A stretch of 8,652 nucleotides of DNA from 66-474 sp036568625 (GCA_036568625.1 DATCSF010000134.1:1-8652), one strand, 5' to 3'. Numbered from the stretch's first letter, positions 1-7,282 are shown. Notes: generated by a model from the sequence alone, not told the origin. Translations and numbers: made by a program.

Positions 1-707
1 CCCAGCCGTTCGGCGACGTTCGACAATGTGGACGATTGCAGCGGCGTGAATCCGCCGAGCGGAAAGAACGGCACGTAGGCGATTCCGTCGCGTGCGAGCG
101 AGTCGATCAATGCATCGTCGTCGCGATGGATCAAGTTGTAATGGTTCTGCACACAGACGATCTCGGTGATGCGTCGGCCTTCGGTTACCTGTGAAGGCGT
201 GGCATTGCTCAAGCCGATGTGGCGCACCAGACCCTTGCGCTGCAGTTCGGCCAGCGCGGTGAGTGGCGCTTCGATGGAGCCTTCGCTGGGGCCGTGTCCG
301 CGCGCGGCGGGCATGATGCGCAAGTTCACCACATCCAGCACGTCCAACGCCAAGTTGCGCAGGTTGTCGTGCACGGCCTGGGTCAGTTCTTCGGGCGAGG
401 CCGCCGGCAGCCACGATGCGTCCGATCCGCGACGCGCCCCGATCTTGGTGACGATGACCAGGTCGTCGGGGTAGGGATGCAGCGCTTCGCGAATGATCCG
501 GTTGGTGACGTGCGGGCCGTAGAAGTCGCTGGTGTCGATGTGGTCGACGCCGCTGGCGACCGCTTCGCGCAGCACGGCGCGCGCTGCCCCGGGGTCTCTC
601 GGCGGGCCGAACACGCCCGGTCCGGCAAGCTGCATCGCGCCATAACCCAGACGCTTGACGCTGTACGTGCCGAGATTGAAGGTTCCGGAGCGGTCCATCT
701 TCGCCAT
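1..707 (-). CDS. pdxI: Aldo/keto reductase, YdbC/PdxI-like pyridoxal reductase (3' end outside window)
   Basis: The first 235 codons are present; the C-terminal 50 or so residues lie beyond base 1. The protein matches E. coli YdbC, as I remember it, almost continuously (GYGAMQLAGPGVFGPPRD, HIDTSDFYGPHVTN, VTKIGARRG, DASWLP, FFPLGGFTPLQSSTLS). YdbC was renamed PdxI after being shown to be an NADPH-dependent pyridoxal reductase of vitamin B6 salvage, acting in the cytoplasm. It has the (beta/alpha)8 AKR fold: catalytic Asp58, Tyr63 and Lys88 are visible, and the usual fourth residue, His, is Asn128 (DVVNLR), as in E. coli YdbC. The start at 707 is set by an AAGGAG Shine-Dalgarno 7 nt upstream; a second in-frame Met at codon 4 is less well placed. 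It lies 88 nt downstream of the M13 peptidase gene on the same strand, with a terminator between them, so it is probably transcribed separately. Family assignment is firm; the exact substrate is inferred from homology. Confidence 0.92.
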   Translation of the reverse strand, partial: MAKMDRSGTFNLGTYSVKRLGYGAMQLAGPGVFGPPRDPGAARAVLREAVASGVDHIDTSDFYGPHVTNRIIREALHPYPDDLVIVTKIGARRGSDASWLPAASPEELTQAVHDNLRNLALDVLDVVNLRIMPAARGHGPSEGSIEAPLTALAELQRKGLVRHIGLSNATPSQVTEGRRITEIVCVQNHYNLIHRDDDALIDSLARDGIAYVPFFPLGGFTPLQSSTLSNVAERL

Positions 708-714
708 CGTGATT

Positions 715-720
715 CTCCTT
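715..720 (-). promoter_or_regulatory. Ribosome binding site that fixes the pdxI start
   Basis: On the minus strand AAGGAG lies 7 nt upstream of the ATG at 707. This near-consensus Shine-Dalgarno selects that ATG over the in-frame Met three codons later. Confidence 0.8.
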
Positions 721-732
721 GTGGTGGTTGCA

Positions 733-765
733 CGAAAAGGCCGCACCGAAGGCGCGGCTTTTTCG
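733..765 (-). terminator. Rho-independent terminator after the M13 peptidase gene
   Basis: An inverted repeat: the left arm CGAAAAGGCCGC (733-744) pairs with GCGGC plus TTTTTCG (754-765). Read on the minus strand it is GCCGC, a short apical part closed by C-TTCG-G, GCGGC, then CTTTTCG, i.e. a G+C-rich stem with a UUCG-type loop and a T-run. It starts 31 nt past the peptidase stop codon and lies upstream of the pdxI ribosome binding site. The arms carry A-runs and T-runs symmetrically, so it could act in both directions, but only the minus strand has a gene reading into it. Confidence 0.75.
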
Positions 766-795
766 TTCGATGCCTCGATTTCCAGACGAACGCCC

Positions 796-2913
796 CTACC
801 AGATCTTCACCCGCTGGTCCGGCTTCAGGTACAGCTTCGCGTCGGGCTGGATGTCGAATGCCTGGTACCACGGATCGATGTTGCGCACGGTTTCGGCGCG
901 AAATGGCGCGGGCGCGTGCACGTTCGTCGCGATCTGCTGGCGCAGCGCGGCATCGCGCATCTTGCTGCGCCATGCTTGTCCGAACGCGATGAAGAAGCGC
1001 TGGTCGCCCGACAGGCCGTCGATCGCCGGCGCGGGTTTGCCGTCCAGCGACAGGTGATAGGCCCGATACGCAGCCGTCAGTCCCGAGACGTCGGCGATGT
1101 CTTCGCCCAGCGTCTGCTTGCCGTTCACGTGCAGGCCCGGCAACGCTTCGTACGAACTGTATTGCGCCGCCAGCGCGTCTGTTGCGGCTTCGAAGTGTTT
1201 CAGGTCGGCCGGTGTCCACCAGTTCTTCAAGCGGCCCTGCGCATCGAAATCGGCGCCGGTGTTGTCGAAGCTGTGGCTGATCTCGTGGCCGATCACCGCA
1301 CCGATCGCGCCGTAATTGGCAGCCGGATCGGCCTTGGGGTCAAAGAACGGCGGCTGCAGGATCGCGGCGGGGAAGTTCAGTGCATTCTGCAGTGGCAGGT
1401 TCACGGCGTTCACCGTCTGCGGCGCCATCCACCATTCGTTGTCGTCGATCGGCTTGCCGATTTTCGCCTTGGCGTAGTCGTATTCGAACTTCAGCGCGCG
1501 CTGATAATTACCCAGCGCGTCGTCGGGTTTGATCTCCAGCGACGAATAATCGCGCCAGTGGTCGGGATAGCCGACGCCTACCTTCAGCGTATCGAGTTTC
1601 GCCTCGGCCTTTTGCCTGGTTTCGGGCGACATCCAGGTGAGGTTCTGGATGCCGGTGCGGAACGCCGCGATCAGGTTTTTCACCATTGCCTCGGCCGCGG
1701 CCTTCGACGACGCCGGGAAGTACTTCTCGACGTACAACTGTCCGACCGCGTCGCCGAGATGGGTATTGGTGGCGCTGACGGCGCGCTTCCAGCGTTCGCG
1801 CTGCGCGGGCGTGCCCTGCAGGGTCTTGCCGAAGAAGTCGAAATGGAGATCGGCGTAGGCCTTCGGCAGCAGCGCCGCCGCCGCATTCAAGGTGTGGAAC
1901 ACCAGCAGAGCCTTCCAAGCGTCGAGCGGCTGGCTCGCGACCAGCCTGGATTCGCCGGTGATCGCGGACGGCTGCCAGACGTCGACCTGCTTGACGTTGT
2001 CGAGCCCCGCGGCCTTGAAATACGCCTTCCAATCCAGTCCCGGCGCTTGCTTCGAGAACTCGGCGACCGTCCAGAGGTTATTGGCCTTGTGGATGTCCTC
2101 GCTGTCGACCAGGCTTTCCTGCGCCTCGGCGATCTTCGTTTCCAGCGCGAACACCGCGTCGGCCTTCTTCTCCGCATCGGTAATGCCGGCTTGCTTCAGC
2201 AACGCGGCGATGTAGGTTTTGTACTTGCCGCGCGCGTCCGCCATGTGCGGGTCTTTGGAAAGGTAGTAGTCGCGGCTTGGCATGCCGAGGCCGCCCTGCA
2301 GCAGGTACGGGATCTGGATGGAGGCTTCTTCAAGCCCCTTGGTCACGAACAGGCCGAACAGGTGCTGGGTGTGGAAATTGGTGTCGTTGATCGGATCGAC
2401 GTCGGCGCGCAGCCGGCTGCCAAGCACGCGTGCCAGATCGGCGCGGCTCTTGATGGCATCGATCGCATCGAGTTCTGGCTTCAGCGGCGCCAGGCCCGCC
2501 TTGTCGATTGCCGCGGTGTCCATGTACGCCGTGTAGTAATCGGCGATCTTGCGCGCGTTGCTGCCGGCGGCAGGATTGCCGGCGCCCGCGTTCTTGATCA
2601 GGTCCGCCGTGTGCTTTTCGGTGATCTCGAACACGTCGAGGAACGAACCGGTGCTGGCACGGTCGGCGGGAATCTGCGCGGTCTTCAGCCATACGCCGTT
2701 GGCGTGGTCGAAAAAGTCGTCGCCGGGCTTCACCGACTTGTCGATGTACGACAGGTTGATGCCGATGTCGGGCGCGGTGCTGGCCGGCGCAGGCGCGGCG
2801 GTGGTCGAAGCCTTGGTCGCAGGCGTCGCCGGCGCGGAACCGGGGTTGGGCGACTGCTGCGAGCAGGCTGCGCAGGCAACGGCGGCGGCAAGGATCAATG
2901 TTGTGCGCGGCAT
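796..2913 (-). CDS. M13 family zinc metallopeptidase (neprilysin/PepO-like), probable lipoprotein
   Basis: A 705-residue endopeptidase of clan MA, family M13, expected to cleave small peptides in the periplasm or at the cell envelope. The zinc site is complete: H543-E-I-S-H547 (HExxH) supplies two His ligands and Glu544 the catalytic base; E604 of GEDIAD is the third ligand and D608 follows it. H666 and R672 (HAPAPFR) match neprilysin His711 and Arg717, and N502-A503 matches the substrate-binding Asn542-Ala543. All spacings agree with neprilysin within a few residues. The protein ends in RVKIW, typical of bacterial members. The N-terminus is hydrophobic with Cys14 and Cys17; AVA-C14 and CAA-C17 are both possible but imperfect lipoboxes, followed by an Ala/Pro/Thr-rich linker to about residue 50. 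I chose the ATG at 2913 because the signal sequence begins there; the frame stays open to a GTG at 3036, but that would put about 41 charged residues before the signal. The Shine-Dalgarno is weak (GGGAA, 6 nt). Physiological substrate unknown. Confidence 0.93.
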   Translation of the reverse strand: MPRTTLILAAAVACAACSQQSPNPGSAPATPATKASTTAAPAPASTAPDIGINLSYIDKSVKPGDDFFDHANGVWLKTAQIPADRASTGSFLDVFEITEKHTADLIKNAGAGNPAAGSNARKIADYYTAYMDTAAIDKAGLAPLKPELDAIDAIKSRADLARVLGSRLRADVDPINDTNFHTQHLFGLFVTKGLEEASIQIPYLLQGGLGMPSRDYYLSKDPHMADARGKYKTYIAALLKQAGITDAEKKADAVFALETKIAEAQESLVDSEDIHKANNLWTVAEFSKQAPGLDWKAYFKAAGLDNVKQVDVWQPSAITGESRLVASQPLDAWKALLVFHTLNAAAALLPKAYADLHFDFFGKTLQGTPAQRERWKRAVSATNTHLGDAVGQLYVEKYFPASSKAAAEAMVKNLIAAFRTGIQNLTWMSPETRQKAEAKLDTLKVGVGYPDHWRDYSSLEIKPDDALGNYQRALKFEYDYAKAKIGKPIDDNEWWMAPQTVNAVNLPLQNALNFPAAILQPPFFDPKADPAANYGAIGAVIGHEISHSFDNTGADFDAQGRLKNWWTPADLKHFEAATDALAAQYSSYEALPGLHVNGKQTLGEDIADVSGLTAAYRAYHLSLDGKPAPAIDGLSGDQRFFIAFGQAWRSKMRDAALRQQIATNVHAPAPFRAETVRNIDPWYQAFDIQPDAKLYLKPDQRVKIW

Positions 2914-3091
2914 GGGGCGTTCCCGGGAATGGAAAGCGCGCATGATGCACGGTTCGCGGCGTTTTTGCAGGGCGAAAGCGGGCACCCGCATGTCGCCTGG
3001 CGGCCGAAGGTGAGCGCCAAGGACGGCTGCTTGCACAATCCGGGGCGCCGTCGCTCCTCCATGTCATACATGCGTCGAATACCATGTCGCA
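2914..3091. other. Divergent intergenic region between the M13 peptidase gene and hrpA
   Basis: These 178 bp must hold the start signals for two divergent genes. I find no convincing -35/-10 pair on either strand. TTGCAC at 3031-3036 resembles a -35 box for hrpA but has no -10 at normal spacing. A perfect 10-bp palindrome TTCCCGGGAA (2920-2929) overlaps the peptidase ribosome binding site, and a short inverted repeat CATGT-cat-ACATG lies at 3060-3072; either could arise by chance in such DNA. No small gene is supported here. Confidence 0.5.
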
Positions 3092-6000
3092 ATGGAATCG
3101 AAGCATCGCTCCCGCGGCGACCAGGCGCCGGCCCCGCGCGATCTGGAACGCCTGCTTGATCGCGCATCGACGCGCGATGCCGGTCGCTTGCGTGCGCGCT
3201 TGCACGCGCTGGCGCGCAAACGACCGCCGTCGCCTGATGCGTTGCGCGAACTGGCGCAGGGCATCGCGGCATCCGTTGCGCGATGCGAAGCGCGCGCGGC
3301 ACGGGTGCCGCCGATCACGCTGGACGAATCGCTGCCGATCACCCAACGGGCGGACGAAATCACGCGCCTGCTTCGCGAGCATCAGGTATTGGTGGTCGCG
3401 GGCGAAACCGGTTCCGGCAAGACCACGCAACTGCCCAAGCTGTGCCTTGCAGCCGGGCGTGGTGTCGCCGGCCTGATCGGCTGCACCCAGCCGCGGCGCC
3501 TGGCCGCGCGCGCGATGGCGCGTCGCGTCGCGAATGAACTGGGCGGCGGACACGACGATCAACCGGGCGGCCTTGTCGGTTACGAGGTGCGTTTCGCGAA
3601 GCAGCTCGGCGAGGGCACGCTCGTCAAGTTCATGACGGACGGCATCCTGCTGGCCGAAATGGCGCACGACCGCTGGCTGTCCGCGTACGACACGCTGATC
3701 ATCGACGAGGCGCACGAACGCAGCCTCAACATCGATTTCCTGCTGGGATATCTGAAGCAATTGCTGCGCCGCCGTCCCGACCTCAAATTGATCGTCACCT
3801 CCGCCACCATCGACACCGCGCGCTTCGCCGAGCACTTTGACAGCGCGCCGGTGGTGACGGTGGAAGGGCGCGCGTATCCGGTGGAGATACGGTATCGACC
3901 ATCTGGAAAGGAATGCCTTCCCCCGCTTGCGGGGGAAGGTGGCCGAAGGCCGGATGGGGGAAAGCTGGCGGAGATGTCGCTGACGGATCGAATCGCCGCA
4001 GCACTCGACGACGTCACCCGCGAAGACCCGAAGGGCGACGTGCTGGTGTTCCTGCCGGGCGAACGCGAAATCCGCGACGCGCATCTCGCGTTGGCGCGGC
4101 GGCAATACCGGCACACCGAAGTGCTGCCGCTGTACGCGCGCCTGTCGGTGAAGGAACAGGACCGCGTGTTCAAGCCGGGTGCGGCGCGGCGAATCGTACT
4201 GGCCACCAATGTCGCCGAAACGTCGCTGACCGTGCCGCGCATCCGCTGGGTGATCGATTCAGGCGATGCCCGCGTGAAGCGCTATTCGCGTCGCAGCCAG
4301 ATAGAACGCCTGCACATCGAGCCGGTGTCGCAGGCGGCGGCCAACCAGCGCGCCGGCCGCTGCGGTCGCGTGGGACCGGGTATCTGCGTGCGCCTTTACG
4401 ACGAGGCGGATTTCGCGACGCGTGCGCCCTACAGCGATCCCGAGATCCTGCGCAGTGCGTTGTCGGACGTGATCCTGCGCATGCTCGATCTCGGACTCGG
4501 CGATGTCGAGGCGTTTCCTTTCATCGATCCGCCCGATCCGCGCGCCGTCAATGACGGCTGGCGGCGGTTGGCGGAGATTGGCGCGGTGGATGATGCGCGT
4601 CGGCTGACGCCGATGGGCAAGCGGCTCGCGCATATTCCGATCGATGCGCAGCTCGCGCGCATGCTGGTCGAGTCGCAGAAGCTGGGTGTCGCGCAGGAAG
4701 TGTTGCCGATCGTCGCCTTCCTCGGCACGCAGGATCCGCGCGAGCGTCCTGCGGACAAGCAGCAGCAGGCCGACACCGCGCACGCCGAATTCACCGATCC
4801 GCAATCCGATTTCATCGGCGTGCTGAACCTCTGGAACGCGTACCGCACCGCGCACGAGGAACTGACGCAATCGAAATTGCGCGACTGGTGCGCAAGGCAT
4901 TTCGTGTCGTTCATGCGGATGCGCGAGTGGCGCGAGTTGCATCGGCAACTGTTGCTGAGTGGAACCGAGGGAGTGAAGCAAGACTTAAGTTCGTCATTCC
5001 CGCGAAAGCGGACTGCGTTGGCAGGATTGCCAACGCGAACACCGCAGGTGGCCCGGAGGGCGAGCGCCATGGATGGCGCGAGTTTATCCAGTGTCTTCAA
5101 GGCAAAGGCACTGGTTTCCGGATCGCCGCTGCGCGGGGTCCGGAATGACGAGCAGGATATTCCCGCGCATGATGTCTATCGCGATATCCACCTCGCCCTC
5201 CTCTCCGGCCTGCCCACCAACGTCGCGCGCAAGGACGAGCAGGGGCTGTATCGCGGCACCCGCGAGCGCAAGTTCAAGATCTTTCCGGGATCGGCGCTGG
5301 CGAAGAAGCCGCCGGCGTGGCTGTTGGTCGCGCAGATTCTTGACTTGGGCGGCAAGGTCTGGGGCATGCAGTGCGCGCGCATCGAGCCCGCGTGGGTCGA
5401 ACGGCAGGCGGCGCATTTGCTGAAACGCACCTGCAGCGATCCGCACTGGTCGCGCGCACGCGGCGCGGTGCACGCGTTCGAGCAGGTATCGCTGTACGGA
5501 TTGATCCTGGTCGAGCGGCGCGCGGTCACGTTCGCCAAGCAGGCCCCGTCGCTGGCGCACGCGATCTTCCTGCGCGAAGCGTTGGCACGCTGCGACATCG
5601 ACAGCCGCGCTGATTTCGTGCGCGCGAATGCGCGGGTGCTGGAGGAAGCGCGGGAAATCGAGGCGCAGCAACGTCGTGAGGGCTTGCTGAAATCCGACGA
5701 GGATCTCGCTGCGTTCTTTGTCGGCAAGTTGCCGGAAGACATTGCCTCGACCGCCGCGCTGGATGCCTGGTACAAGCGCGCCTCCGCTGCCGAACGGGCG
5801 GCGCTGCGCTGGTCGCTGCGCGACGTGCTGGAGCCGGGTGCCCATGGCGACGCCGGCGCGTTTCCCGATGCGATGGGAATCGGCAACCAGCGGCTTGCAT
5901 TCGACTACCGGTTCATCCCGGGCGATGAAGCCGATGGCGTTACCCTGCGCGTGCCGCTGCCGTTGCTGAACGCGGTGCCGGCGGCGCGTTGCGAATGGCT

Positions 6001-7204
6001 GGTGCCGGGCCTATTGCAGGACAAGGTCGCGGCTCTGATCCGCAGCCTGCCCAAGGTGCAGCGGCGCAACTTCGTGCCTGCGCCGGAATTCGCGTGCGCG
6101 TTCGTCGAAGCGGAAGCGCCGCGTGACGTGCCGCTGGCGGATGTGCTGGCGGCCTTCCTCAAGCGCGTGACCGGGGTCGATGTCGCTGCCGCGGCGTTTG
6201 ATGCAAGTGTGCTGCCGTCACACCTGCTGATGCGCTTCGAGCTGCGCGACGAACGCGGCCGTTCGCTGGCGCAAGACCGCGACTTCGAAGCGCTGCGCGC
6301 ACGGTTCGGCTCGCGCGCCCGCGAAGCGTTTTCGCGCCACGCGGATGCGGCGGTCACGCGGGAGGACGTGCGCGACTGGGATTTCAATGCAATTCCCGAC
6401 GCCACGCGGGCGCGCGATGGCATGACCGCGTATCCGGCGCTGGTCGACCTGGGCGAGGTTGTAGCGCTGCGGGTATTCGAAAACGCTGACGAAGCCGCGG
6501 CCGCGCATCGCGCCGGCGTCGAACGGCTGTTGCGCATCGCGCTGGGGGCCGAGTTCAAGCGCGCCCGCAAGCAGTTGCCGCTGAAACCGAAGCTTGCGGT
6601 GGCGTTCGCGCCGCACGGCCGCGCCGACGCACTGCGCGAGGACATCGTGGAAGGCGCGTTCGCCGACGTGCTGCGCGAACATGACCTCGACGTGCGCGAT
6701 CGCCCAGCATGGAACGCATTGCGCGATGCCGTTTCGCGCGCGCTGTTTGGCGCAGCGATGGAGCGCCTGAAACTTGCCGAACCGAGTCTCGCTGCGCTGG
6801 CGGAGCTGCAGCCGTTGCTCAAGCCCGCGATCAAGGGGCAAGCCGAAGCAAGCTATGCCGACCTGCGCGGCCAGCTCGATGCGCTGCTTGCGCCGGGTTT
6901 TCTGCGCGAACTGCCACGCACGCGGCTCGCGCACCTGCCGCGTTACCTGAAAGCCATGCGGCTGCGCGCAGAGAAGCTGCGCAGCGATCCCGCGCGCGAT
7001 CATTCACGGATGCAGCAGGTGCTGCCGTATTGGCGCGCGGTGCTGGATGCACGCGCGTCAGGCGACGCTTCCGAAGCGCTGGAGACGCTGCGCTGGCTGG
7101 TCGAGGAATGGCGCGTCTCCGTCTTCGCGCAGGAACTCAAGACCGCCGAACCGGTTTCGGGCAAGCGGATGATGCAGGCGTTGAGTGCAATCAAGCAGCA
7201 TTGA
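3092..7204 (+). CDS. hrpA: ATP-dependent DEAH-box RNA helicase HrpA carrying two in-frame repeat insertions
   Basis: A 1370-residue cytoplasmic helicase. The RecA1 domain (about 85-250) has Walker A GETGSGKTT (104-112), motif Ia TQPRRLAAR (132-140), DEAH (205-208) and SAT (237-239). RecA2 (about 300-450) has VLVFLPGEREI, ATNVAETSLTVP (371-382) and QRAGRCGR (419-426). HA2-like helical modules follow, then an OB-fold (about 694-760, with KFKIFPGSALAKKPPAW) and the long C-terminal region (former DUF3418) typical of HrpA rather than HrpB. E. coli HrpA is linked to mRNA processing and rescue of stalled ribosomes. E. coli HrpA is about 1300 residues by memory; most of the excess is two inserts, near residues 271-291 (translated palindrome) and 634-687 (translated 161-bp element), both between domains. 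No frameshift or stop results, so it looks functional. The ATG at 3092 gives an N-terminus like E. coli's, but it has no clear Shine-Dalgarno; a leaderless or weakly initiated message is possible. Expression is independent of the divergent peptidase gene. Confidence 0.96.
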   Translation: MESKHRSRGDQAPAPRDLERLLDRASTRDAGRLRARLHALARKRPPSPDALRELAQGIAASVARCEARAARVPPITLDESLPITQRADEITRLLREHQVLVVAGETGSGKTTQLPKLCLAAGRGVAGLIGCTQPRRLAARAMARRVANELGGGHDDQPGGLVGYEVRFAKQLGEGTLVKFMTDGILLAEMAHDRWLSAYDTLIIDEAHERSLNIDFLLGYLKQLLRRRPDLKLIVTSATIDTARFAEHFDSAPVVTVEGRAYPVEIRYRPSGKECLPPLAGEGGRRPDGGKLAEMSLTDRIAAALDDVTREDPKGDVLVFLPGEREIRDAHLALARRQYRHTEVLPLYARLSVKEQDRVFKPGAARRIVLATNVAETSLTVPRIRWVIDSGDARVKRYSRRSQIERLHIEPVSQAAANQRAGRCGRVGPGICVRLYDEADFATRAPYSDPEILRSALSDVILRMLDLGLGDVEAFPFIDPPDPRAVNDGWRRLAEIGAVDDARRLTPMGKRLAHIPIDAQLARMLVESQKLGVAQEVLPIVAFLGTQDPRERPADKQQQADTAHAEFTDPQSDFIGVLNLWNAYRTAHEELTQSKLRDWCARHFVSFMRMREWRELHRQLLLSGTEGVKQDLSSSFPRKRTALAGLPTRTPQVARRASAMDGASLSSVFKAKALVSGSPLRGVRNDEQDIPAHDVYRDIHLALLSGLPTNVARKDEQGLYRGTRERKFKIFPGSALAKKPPAWLLVAQILDLGGKVWGMQCARIEPAWVERQAAHLLKRTCSDPHWSRARGAVHAFEQVSLYGLILVERRAVTFAKQAPSLAHAIFLREALARCDIDSRADFVRANARVLEEAREIEAQQRREGLLKSDEDLAAFFVGKLPEDIASTAALDAWYKRASAAERAALRWSLRDVLEPGAHGDAGAFPDAMGIGNQRLAFDYRFIPGDEADGVTLRVPLPLLNAVPAARCEWLVPGLLQDKVAALIRSLPKVQRRNFVPAPEFACAFVEAEAPRDVPLADVLAAFLKRVTGVDVAAAAFDASVLPSHLLMRFELRDERGRSLAQDRDFEALRARFGSRAREAFSRHADAAVTREDVRDWDFNAIPDATRARDGMTAYPALVDLGEVVALRVFENADEAAAAHRAGVERLLRIALGAEFKRARKQLPLKPKLAVAFAPHGRADALREDIVEGAFADVLREHDLDVRDRPAWNALRDAVSRALFGAAMERLKLAEPSLAALAELQPLLKPAIKGQAEASYADLRGQLDALLAPGFLRELPRTRLAHLPRYLKAMRLRAEKLRSDPARDHSRMQQVLPYWRAVLDARASGDASEALETLRWLVEEWRVSVFAQELKTAEPVSGKRMMQALSAIKQH
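3916..3961 (+). repeat. Palindromic repeat captured in frame inside hrpA (RecA1-RecA2 linker)
   Basis: CCTTCCCCCGC (3916-3926) and its exact reverse complement GCGGGGGAAGG (3929-3939) are separated by TT, an 11-bp perfect hairpin. It is followed by GGCC-GAA-GGCC (3941-3951) and GGATGGGGG. This composition (C-run, GCTTGCGGG, G-run, GGATGGGG) is like short palindromic repeats I associate with intergenic regions of many proteobacteria. Here it is translated as residues 275-290 of HrpA (CLPPLAGEGGRRPDGG), where E. coli HrpA has a much shorter linker. The outer boundaries are approximate. Whether it is dispersed elsewhere in this genome cannot be seen from the window. Confidence 0.7.
4991..5151 (+). 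repeat. 161-bp repeat element with terminal inverted repeats, translated in frame within hrpA
   Basis: The ends are perfect 10-bp inverted repeats, TCGTCATTCC (4991-5000) and GGAATGACGA (5142-5151). Inside are GCGTTGGCA-ggat-TGCCAACGC (5015-5036, 9-bp stem), GCGCCAT-gg-ATGGCGC (5064-5079, 7-bp stem) and CCAGTG/CACTGG (5088-5093 with 5109-5114). The ends and the CCAGTGTCTT segment match a dispersed repeat I remember from Xanthomonadales genomes (CGTCATTCCCGCGAAAGCGG at one end, CCGGAATGACG at the other). It is translated as HrpA residues 634-687, between the helical modules and the OB-fold. Relative to remembered E. coli HrpA this stretch is 58 residues longer. It encodes no transposase, so it is non-autonomous or not a transposon at all. 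Confidence 0.8.
5012..5085 (+). repeat. Probable nested repeat inside the 161-bp hrpA element
   Basis: In the repeat family as I remember it, the left-end GCGG is followed directly by GAATCCAGTG. Here about 74 bp separate GCGG (5008-5011) from ATCCAGTG (5086-5093). The intervening segment has its own two hairpins (5015-5036 and 5064-5079) and ends in GGGCGAGCGCCATGGATGGC, itself a repeat-like motif. The simplest reading is one repeat inserted in, or recombined into, another. The boundaries are inferred from a remembered consensus and may be off by a few bases. Confidence 0.4.
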
Positions 7205-7224
7205 TGGCGCTTCCCGATGCTTTC

Positions 7225-7282
7225 GTAGGTTGGGCTGAGCAACGCGAAGCCCAGCGTTGTCGCTCGCCGACGTTTGGGCTAC
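7225..7282. repeat. GTAG-bounded palindromic repeat pair (SMAG/REP-like) after hrpA
   Basis: Begins with GTAGGTTGGGCT (7225-7236) and ends with TGGGCTAC (7275-7282), so GTAG bounds both ends in opposite orientation. TGGGCT (7231-7236) pairs with AGCCCA (7248-7253), extended outwards by a G-T and a G-C pair. AGCCCAGCGT (7248-7257) can instead pair, with one mismatch, with ACGTTTGGGCT (7270-7280), so two hairpins compete. GTAG next to an imperfect palindrome is the hallmark of the REP families mobilised by RAYT (TnpA-REP) transposases and called SMAG in Stenotrophomonas. It starts 21 nt after the hrpA stop and may protect or terminate that message; no T-run follows. Confidence 0.75.

Noticed and set aside
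383..1219. A 278-codon minus-strand frame across the pdxI-peptidase junction
   Set aside because: It is the shifted frame of both genes and runs through the terminator; it shows no domain.
2914..3036. N-terminal extension of the M13 peptidase to the GTG at 3036
   Set aside because: It would place about 41 charged residues ahead of a clear signal sequence; GGAGGAG on that strand (3054-3060) is 17 nt from the GTG, too far.
3060..3072. CATGT-cat-ACATG as an operator for hrpA
   Set aside because: Only 5-bp arms and no associated promoter; easily a chance match.
655..3159. An 834-codon open frame on the plus strand opposite the M13 peptidase gene
   Set aside because: The minus strand encodes a full peptidase with every catalytic residue. 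The plus frame is rich in Arg, Val and Gly with no recognisable domain, as expected for an antisense frame in G+C-rich DNA.
2330..4114. A 594-codon minus-strand open frame spanning the peptidase gene, the intergenic region and hrpA
   Set aside because: It overlaps two well-supported genes out of frame and has no coherent domain; composition is Arg/His/Gln-rich shadow.
4991..5151. Reading the hrpA insert as a gene-disrupting insertion (pseudogene)
   Set aside because: The frame is uninterrupted from 3092 to 7204 and the OB-fold and C-terminal region downstream are conserved, so the gene is not broken.
4991..5151. CRISPR array or attachment site
   Set aside because: The repeats are inverted hairpins rather than evenly spaced direct repeats, and no cas gene, integrase or tRNA is nearby.
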